64,000 bases of DNA. It comes from Cryptomeria japonica. Taxonomy: Eukaryota > Streptophyta > Pinopsida > Cupressales > Cupressaceae. How positions within the stretch are numbered: the first letter of the stretch is position 1; each line of letters opens with the position of its first letter. Of the stretch, positions 56,706 to 64,000 are shown one piece after another. The stretch is taken from assembly GCF_030272615.1 (NCBI RefSeq), contig NC_081415.1:419078757-419142756 (forward strand). Direction: 5' to 3'. The notes below the pieces were generated by a model. That model did no database searches and was not told where the DNA came from. It was given only the letters and a program-made list of their open reading frames with translations. A program made the position numbers and the translations under genes.

Positions 56706-56707
56706 AT

Positions 56708-56719
56708 TGGTATCAGAGC
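56708..56719 (+). promoter_or_regulatory. E5 primer binding site (initiator-Met tRNA)
   Basis: TGGTATCAGAGC, 2 nt after the 5' LTR. Confidence 0.95.
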
Positions 56720-56776
56720 GTCCTCCAGGTCCTCTATGTTATAAGCTTAACCACTTGAGGAAAAGATCTTATTCTA

Positions 56777-59700
56777 ATGATTAAGAGGGAATGTCCTAAG
56801 TTCAACAGAGATAACTTTAAGATATGGAAGGACGGAATGAAGATCTACATTAAAAGCATGGGTGCTCAACACTAGAACTATGTTGAGAATACTTATGTTG
56901 TCCCTACCGGTATTCTCACCGATGATCAAAGAAGAGAAATTCAGGAGAATGGGCAAGTCATGGAAGCTCTTATTAGTAGTCTACCTGATATTGAGTTTAT
57001 AGATGTTCAAGACAAAGACAATCCCAAAGATGTATGGGATACTCTGGAGTCTATCTATTGGTGATGAGCATGTGAAGCAAGCTAAGGAAGAGAGCCTTAG
57101 GGGAAAATTTGAAGACATGTGGATGGTTGAAGGAGAGACCATTCAACAATATGGGATAAGAATTAAGCCTATTGTTGGAGACATCAAGAGTGCAGGAGGC
57201 ACAATGGATGATCCCACCGTTGTTAACAAGGTCTTGATATCCTTATTACCGGTCTATGCAATAAGGGTTTCCACTATTCAGGAGTTGAGATCTATTGACA
57301 AGGCAAAGGTATCCCTTGACTCCATCATTGCTAAGTTGACCGCATATGAGCTAAACAATTATGATGGTAGTGTTCAAAAGACTAAATTAGCCTTTAGAGC
57401 ATCTACTGCACTATCTAGAAAGGGAAAAGAGGTTGTTACCAACTGTGAACCCAAACAAAGCAGGGATATGGATGAGGAGGAGATCCTGATGGAGTTTGAA
57501 GCTCTTCTTGCCAAGAGAATTCCTAAGGGAACTGTAAAATATAGAGGTAAGCTCCCTTTGAAATTTTTTTCTTGTAATAGGATAGGACACATTGTTGTCA
57601 ACTATCCCAATAGTGATAATAAGGACAAACTAGAGAAGTTTAAAAATTTAAAAGGAGGAAATAGGAGAAACTGTCTTGTTGCAGTCGATAAAGGTGTCAC
57701 TGATGATGAAGCAGAAGATGAAGAAAGCGAAGACATGGTGTTTGTAGCTGTTAAGGAAGATGTGTTAGACAAGAAGGCTCTTGTCTCCCATGTTGATAAT
57801 TATAATGAGTGGATTATTGATAGTGGATGTTCTCACCACATGACTAGTGACCGGAGAAAGTTTCTGTCTCTAGAAGAATACGATGGAGGTGTAGTCTGAT
57901 TTGGTAATGATGCACCATGTATGGTAAAAGGAAAAGGGTCCATCTCTCTAAATGGAAAAAGAAGTGTTGATAATGTGCATTGGGTAGAAGCTCTCAGGCA
58001 TAACCTTTTGAGTGTTGCCTAGCTGAATGATAAAGGACTCACTCTGGAATTCAAAGATTGAGTGTGCAAAATAAAAGGAAAGAGTGGTGAACTGATGGCC
58101 ACCGGTATACAGACCAAAGGTAACTTATTTCAGTTAAATACAAATATCAGTCAATGTCTAATGGCTAAGTTTGATGACAGTTGGATATGGCATAGGAGAC
58201 TTTGCCATGTAAATTTTGATAATATTGTGAAGGCCAGTAAGATCAAGGCAATTAGAGAATTGCCTGTGTTGAACAAACCAGAGAATCCTTCGTGCAGAGA
58301 ATTTCAACTGGGGAAAATGTCTTCCTCAACCTTCAAAGGTAAATCTTTCACAGTTGATAATTTACTTGATCTTGTGCACACTTATCTGTGTGGTCCTATG
58401 AAAATTAGGAGTGTTCAGGGAGATAGGTACTTTATGATTCTTACTGATGATTGCTCAATAATGATGTGGGTTACATTCTTGAAAGACAAGTCTAAAGCTT
58501 TTGAAAGTTTAAAGCCTTCAGAGCACTAGTTGAAAAGGAAAGCGGTAAGAGGATTAAATGTCTTAGAACTGACCAAGGAGGTGAGTTCACTTCTGGTGAA
58601 TTCAATAAGTACTATGAAGAGAACAGCATCAAGAGGCAACTGTCTGCCCCCTGGACTCCATAGCAAAATGGCCTGGCAGAAAGGAACAACTGGACTGTAG
58701 TTGAAGCTGCCAGAACGATGCTGATTCAAGGGAAGGTTGCTCACACTTTTTGGAGAGAAGCGGTGAGGACTGTAGTCTACACTATGAACCGAGTACTCAT
58801 CAAGAAAGGTAAGGATAAAACTCCTTATGAGTATTGGATCGGTAAGACTCCAGTAGTAAGCTACTTTAGAGTATTTGGTAGCAAGTGTTATATCAAGAGA
58901 AGTGAATACCAGAGCAAGTTTGATGCAAAATGTGATGAGGGAATATTCCTAGGGTATTCTACCAAGAGAAAATCTCTCAAGTGTTTTAACAATAGGACTC
59001 AGAGAATTGTTGAAAGTATCAATGTTAGAGTTGATGAAACCTCTGAGAAACCTGAGGAAACCAGGAGCGAGCGAGCGGTAGATGAATCGGATGTAACCTT
59101 CTGGGAACCAGTTACAAAACAACCAAGTACAAGTAATAGTGCTTCTACACCAATAGATGTTGATGAAGATGAGGATGAAGAGGAAAAGCAAGAGGAATCA
59201 GTTAATATCATTCCTATGTATGTAAAGTTGCATAATGATCCAAAGCAGATCGTAGGGGATAAGGATGCAAGAATACTTGCAGGAAGAAAAGTCAGAGAGA
59301 ATTCTTGCATGATTTCTGAATTTGAGCCCAAAACATTAAAGACGCACACAAAGATGAAGACTGCATTAAGGCTATGGAAGAGGAACTTGACCAGATAGAA
59401 AAAAATTGGTACATGGTCTTTGGTACCCAGACCTAAGCACAAAAATGTTATTGGCACCAAATTGGTTTTTAGAAACAAGCTGATTGAAGATGGCACAATG
59501 GTAAGAAACAAAGCAAGATTGGTATGTAAGGGATATGCTCAAGAAGAAGGAGAAGACTATGGAGAAACCTTTGCTTCAGTAGCTAGATTGGAAGGAGTTC
59601 AAATTCTACTTGCATATGAAACCTTCAAGGGATTCAAAGTGTATCAGATGGATGTGAAATCTACATTCTTGAATGGAATACTTGAAGAGGAAGTGTATAT

Positions 59701-60580
59701 AGAGCAACCAAATGGGTTTGCCCTATTAGAAGACAGTGATATGGTTTGTAGGCTACATAAAGCCTTGTATGGATTGAAGCAAGCACCTAGAGCATGGTAT
59801 GAACATTTACACTCCCATCTTGTGAATATTGGATTTGAAAGAACAAGTGAAGATAGCAATATCTATCTAAAGACAGAAGGAGATTAGATTCTGATCTGTG
59901 AAGTGTTTGTTGATGACATAATTTTTGGTGGAGATGACAAGATGAGCCATGCGTTTGTAGATGAAATGAAGAAGGAATTCAAGATGTCTCTAATAAAAGA
60001 GATTAAGTTCTTCATTGGACTACAGATTCAACAAATGAAAGATGGTATCTTTATCACTCAGTCCAAGTATGTCAAAGAAGTGTTGAAGACCTTTGGCATG
60101 GAAGACAACATTTCGGTTGGTACACTGATGATGACCGGTTGCAAATTGTCAAAAGAAGATGACTCAACATTGGTGAATAAGAAGGAATATCGGTCAATGA
60201 TTGGTAAGTTGCACTATGTAGTACACAGCAAACTGGACATTGCACATGTAGTGGGCATTGTTGCACATTTCCAGAAAAGTCCAAGAGAATCCCACTTGGT
60301 AGCAGTCAAGCGGATTCTTAGATATCTGAAGGGAACTATAGATTATGGATTGTGGTATCCTTACAGTAATGATTTCAATCTCAAAGTGTTTATTGATGCT
60401 GATTGGGCTGGTAATGTGGACGACCGGAAGAGCACAACCGGTGGTGCATTCTTTCTCAGTGGTAGACTAGTCTCATGGATGAGAAAGAAGCAGAAGTAAA
60501 GAGCAGTTAGCAGATATATTCACCAAGCCTCTACCAAAGCCTACATTTACCTATTTAAGAGGTGAACTAAAGGTATGTGC
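56777..60580 (+). pseudogene. E5 gag-pol pseudogene with RNase H deletion
   Basis: Gag starts MIKRECPKFNRDNFKIWKDG at 56777, with a stop near 56874 and a frameshift near 57058. A 298-codon open stretch (57003-57899) then covers most of gag, the knuckle FFSCNRIGHIVVNY (57564-57608; first Cys Phe, last Cys Tyr) and the intact protease WIIDSGCSHHMTSD (near 57815). Pre-integrase FDDSWIWHRRLCHVNF and integrase NLLDLVHTYLCGP, RTDQGGEFTSGEF follow, with frameshifts near 58507 and 59340/59405. RT has [32 protein letters not shown] and FVDD intact at 59906-59917. RNase H runs to LVSWMRKKQK, then a deletion of about 260 bp relative to E4 (E4 54891-55150) removes its second half and creates a stop at 60497. 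LADIFTKPLPKPTFTYL remnants follow. Confidence 0.95.
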
Positions 60581-60645
60581 TCCACATCAGTCAGGTATTG
60601 CATTGTCAAATCTTTTCAAGATTGATGTGTTGAAGGATGCTACTC

Positions 60646-60818
60646 CTCAAGGGGAGCAGTATAGTAGATCATGGATGTTTGTGCCTCCACTTTGGCATTG
60701 TTGTCAAAGGGGGATGAGATGTGAAGCAGAGAAGATATCTGCAGTATTGAAGACATATAATAGGGAAGAAGATGTAGAGATATCTTTGTGTATTGCCATC
60801 AATGCCAAAGGGGGAGAT
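60646..60818 (+). promoter_or_regulatory. E5 PPT with two upstream PPT-like tracts
   Basis: The PPT CCAAAGGGGGAGAT at 60805-60818 abuts the 3' LTR. TCAAGGGGAGCAG lies near 60647 and TGTCAAAGGGGGATGAG near 60701. Confidence 0.8.
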
Positions 60819-62284
60819 TGTTGGCATATGTGCAGAGTTTGATGACATTATGGGATTGTATGTTGTCATTGATGTCAATATGCTAAAGTATGAACCAGTA
60901 TATTGAAGTAAGAAAATTGGCAAATGAACCGGTATGATGGTATGAACCGGTATATGAAAAAAGTGAACTGGTATGTTGGAGTGTGAACCAGTATATGCAA
61001 AGTTTGTATCGGGGTTTCATTTGATATGACTACTGGTTGGTAGTCTTATCTTCAGGGTTTCATGTTGATGCATTCCAAGTCTGTGTGATTCGACCGACGA
61101 CATCCTGTGATGAGTTAGCATTGAAATGAAGATTAGATCACGTTGCCATGTCAGCCTTGTGTGCATGAACAATATCCTTGAGGATCTTGCATGAAGAAGA
61201 TTGATTCTATCTACCTCGGGAATGTACAAAATCTTAGTAAATGGTGGAGAGCGCGTGATGGGTTATCAACTTCCAGAAGCGGTGAAGAACGGGCGATGGA
61301 GAACGTCTTGAGATTTGTTCAAGATTGTTTTACCCTATGTAATATGTTTAAATGGCCAGGATTGGACCGACTATATTGTTAACCTAGATGCTTAGGGTTT
61401 CAGGTTTTGGCTACCAACCTAATTGTTATTTATAAGGTCGATGATGATTTTTATTTGAAGTTTGTTGGCAAATGAATGTATGTGAAGTGATTCTTGCCAG
61501 ACCGCAGAAGTTAGTAGAGATCTGTAGAGTGTGATTGTAGATGTAAAGGAACTGAAGTGGATCTGCCTTGGCATTAAGTGATGTTATCAGATCAGTGTAT
61601 TACATGTTGACTTCTAACCATTTCAGCAGATGGAAAATCACTTTACCGGGTAGCTTTACTAGGCTTTTTGTAAATCCTTTAACAAGGTGACTCAAAATAA
61701 TTGATTTGTTCAAATCCTCTTACAAGGTAACCTTTAACAAGGTTTTAACCTCTAATCGGGTATTTAGACATCCCTTAACCGGGTGATCCCTAGCAGGATC
61801 AATTCCTAGCAGAATCAATTGTAAAGTCTTTAACCAGACTAGGCTCCTAACAGAGCAAACTTCAGAAGAGTTCAAGAACAACTTGTGGGTATTCATCCCC
61901 ACTATGGTTTTTCCCAGTTGGGTTTCCACGTGAAAAATCAGTGTGTTATGTGTGATGATTTTTCATGTGATGTTTTAGTGCTTTTTGTTAAGCAGTAATG
62001 CAAGTTGATCCAATGGTCATTGTATTTCTAATGTATTACTTTCTTAAGCATATGGGTGAATTTGAGATGAGATAATAGGTTTTAAGAAGATCTAGATGTT
62101 ACCAGTTTATGTCTTTTAGGTTCATACTATGTTTTACCGGTAGTGCCTTGATTTAGACTGGTGATATTATTTACCAGTTAGTGCAGTATTTGCAGTTTAA
62201 GTTGTTTAAGAAGTTTTTGTCCATACTGATTCACCCCCCCCTCTCAGTATCTATTGGGTATTTACTATTCATCATTATTCATCA
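60819..62284 (+). repeat. E5 3' LTR
   Basis: 1466 bp, TGTTGGCATATGTGC...TTATTCATCA. It aligns to the 5' LTR with substitutions and retains the 61563-61630 segment. The C tract with CTCTCAG is at 62233-62248. Confidence 0.95.
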
Positions 62285-62289
62285 TAGGA
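62285..62289. repeat. E5 target-site duplication, right copy (TAGGA)
   Basis: Exact match to 55302-55306. Confidence 0.9.
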
Positions 62290-62311
62290 TTGTTGTGTTG
62301 AAGGATGCTAC

Positions 62312-62541
62312 TCCACAGGGGGAGCAGCATGGTGGAGCTTGGAAGCTTATGCCTCCACTTTGGCATTGTTGTCAAAGGGGGAGAAAATATATTGTTTGGG
62401 GAGAGGATGTTGAGCATATACACACTGATCAGTCCAGGTGATGGTGATCTTTTAAGTTGCACAGGTATAGTGGCAACCGGTGTATATATTTTACTGAGCA
62501 ATGATTCACTGAGTATTGCCATCAATGCCAAAGGGGGAGAT
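62312..62541 (+). promoter_or_regulatory. E4 PPT with two upstream PPT-like tracts
   Basis: CCACAGGGGGAGCAG near 62313 and TTGTCAAAGGGGGAGAAAA near 62369 precede the PPT CCAAAGGGGGAGAT (62528-62541), which touches the 3' LTR. Confidence 0.8.
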
Positions 62542-63994
62542 TGTTGGCATATGATGAAGTGGTGATAATATATGTTTCCATTGAAGTTAATAAGTGAACT
62601 GATATATGGTACTCAAGCAAGTGAACCAGTATGAACTGGTGTGAAGACTGGAAGTGGCTATAGTCAACTGGGATGGAGTGAACTGGTGTTGGGGTTCACA
62701 TTTTGAATACCGGTTTGTAGTCTCAGTTCAGCTCGAGGGTTTCTTGTTTGGCGATCTGACTTGTGTGGTGCAACTGATGAAATTCTGTGATGAGTTAGTT
62801 AAGAGATAAGGATGAGATCAAGATGCCACATCAACTATGTGCATGTGAAGAATCTCTTTGAGGATCTTGCGCGTGAGGAGTGAATACATTGAATGTCTAC
62901 TTCGGGAATGTGCATTTCTCTTAGCAGTGTGTGAAGAATGTGTGATGGGTTACTGATTTCTAGGTGCAATGAATATTGGACGATGCAGAATAACTTGAGA
63001 TCTTTCTCAGATTATTTTATTCTATGCAATACATTTTAACGATCAGGATCAGACTGCTTGTAACTGAAAACCTAAATGTTTAGGGTTTAGGGTTTATGCT
63101 ACCGACCTAATTATTGTCTATAAGGTCAATGATGTTTGTTATTGTTTATGTTGACAAAAGTTGTGTTTATATCTATGTGTTGGAGACTTGATACTTGCCA
63201 AACCAGAGTAAGGAGTCTGCAGAGTGTGATTGCAAAAGAGAGGAAATGAAAAGGATCTGCCTTAGCAAAGTAGTGTTATTATCAAATCATATTTTTATCT
63301 GTTATCTTCTAACCATTTCAACAGAAATAAAATCCCTTGACTAGGTAGCTTTAACAGGTTTGTTGCAAATCCTATAACCAAGTGACTCAAGCTCGTTGAT
63401 TTCTTTAAATCCTCTAGTGAGGTAACCTTTAACAAGGTTTCAACCTTTAACATGGTTTATAGCCATCCCTTAGTTGGGTGATCCCTAACAGGATCGGTTC
63501 CTAACAGAACCTTATTGTAAAGTCTTTAACTGGACTAGGCTCCTAACAGAGCGGACTTCAAAAGAGTTCAAAAACAAGCTTGTGGGTATTCATCCCCACC
63601 ATGGTTTTTCCCATTTGGGTTTCCATATGAAAAATCTATGTGTCATGGGTTGTGTATTTTTCATCTGATGATTGAGTAGTTTTTGTTCAGTTGAATATGC
63701 ATGCAGAGCTAATGGTTGTGATATTACTAATGCAACTCATGCATGATCAAACTAGTAAAATAGCTATCTAGATTTGAGAATTGTTGAATGTTATTTGAAG
63801 TACTTTTGTTTTATCAGTTTATTTGTCTGAAGTATTTATGTTAACCGGTATTGCTATGGTTAAGTACATTGGTATAGACAATCAGTTATCTATGTTCAGA
63901 GAGTGTCAAAATATTGAAGCAAGTTTTTATGTGTACTGATTCACCCCCCCTCTCAGTACCGGTTAGGGTATTAGTTGTTTATCATTATTCATCA
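62542..63994 (+). repeat. E4 3' LTR (full length)
   Basis: 1453 bp, TGTTGGCATATGATG...TTATTCATCA. GTGAACCAGT/GAACTGGT repeats at 62590-62700, an AACxxGGT-phrase array at 63335-63560 and CCCACCATGG near 63596. The C run plus CTCTCAGT is near 63943. Its first about 140 and last about 150 bp match the short 5' LTR at 47507-47775. Confidence 0.9.
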
Positions 63995-64000
63995 GTATTG

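Larger units (their letters stand above)
55307..62284 (+). mobile_element. Ty1/copia LTR retrotransposon E5, nested in E4
   Basis: About 7.0 kb with LTRs of 1399 and 1466 bp, initiator-Met PBS, gag-pol, PPT-like tracts and a perfect 5-bp TSD. Gag-pol and LTR text are close to E4, so this is a family member that inserted into the 3' leader of a relative. It carries an RNase H deletion and scattered stops. Confidence 0.95.
47507..63994 (+). mobile_element. Ty1/copia LTR retrotransposon E4, carrying two later insertions
   Basis: E4 starts at its internally deleted 5' LTR (47507-47775) and ends at its full 3' LTR (62542-63994). Its own sequence is 47507-49330, 52628-55306 and 62285-63994. The rest is a composite insertion (49331-52627) and element E5 (55307-62284). 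Removing both rejoins continuous copia pol and 3' leader. E4 sits in the RT of an antisense chromovirus. Flanks GCCTT and GTATT agree at only three of five positions, so the TSD is doubtful. Gag-pol is broken throughout. Confidence 0.85.

Noticed and set aside
58999-59511. 170-codon minus-strand open frame
   Set aside because: Antisense shadow of the E5 integrase-RT linker; the Ser-rich text mirrors acidic codons on the plus strand.
61640-61860. CRISPR-like or satellite array
   Set aside because: Units are imperfect, irregularly spaced and part of an LTR in a eukaryotic genome.
63995-63999. E4 target-site duplication
   Set aside because: GTATT versus GCCTT at the left end agrees at three of five positions only; not good enough to call.

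Overview
The window looks like intergenic heterochromatin from a large, repeat-rich seed-plant genome. I suspect a gymnosperm, because it has long decayed LTR elements with LTRs of 1.2-1.5 kb, plant-mobile-domain (PMD) pseudogenes and no host genes, but the sequence does not prove it. I found no intact host gene, rRNA or tRNA gene. Almost everything I can identify is transposable-element DNA inserted element into element. All coding regions carry stops or frameshifts, except one gag (about 312 aa) in element E3.

Layout. 1-2.6 kb: antisense PMD pseudogene and a degenerate short tandem repeat. 2.6-11 kb: AT-rich LTR-like DNA with an antisense Ty3/gypsy gag relic (5.4-6.5 kb). 11.1-12.2 kb: antisense Ty1/copia gag-protease relic. 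12270-19397: copia element E1, with perfect TTGTT target-site duplication (TSD), two LTRs, primer binding site (PBS), gag-pol pseudogene and polypurine tract (PPT). 19.4-24 kb: second antisense copia gag with PBS and LTR, then a second PMD pseudogene. 24.2-28.8 kb: gypsy-type LTR-like DNA and two solo copia LTRs, one inserted in the other in opposite orientation. 28.8-31.6 kb: antisense gypsy gag relic. 31628-38734: copia element E3, perfect TCTTG TSD. 38.7-43.2 kb: antisense LINE relics in two copies, a copia integrase fossil and a tRNA-derived SINE with 16-bp TSDs; the second LINE copy preserves the empty SINE site. 43.9-47.5 kb: antisense chromovirus (Ty3/gypsy with chromodomain). 47507-63994: copia element E4, inserted in the chromovirus reverse transcriptase. 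E4 was itself invaded by a composite insertion (49331-52627) and by a closely related copia element E5 (55307-62284, perfect TAGGA TSD).

The four copia elements share a plan: LTR TGTTGG...CA, a 2-nt gap, a PBS matching initiator-Met tRNA, one gag-pol frame (gag, CCHC knuckle, protease, integrase, RT, RNase H), repeated GGGGGAG tracts, then the 3' LTR. The order of events can be read from the nesting: chromovirus, then E4 inside it, then the composite insertion and E5 inside E4.

The most interesting items are the SINE with its paralogous empty site, the nested stack in the last 20 kb, repeated phrases inside the E4/E5-type LTRs, multiplied PPT-like tracts, and a putative non-autonomous LTR element inside E4.
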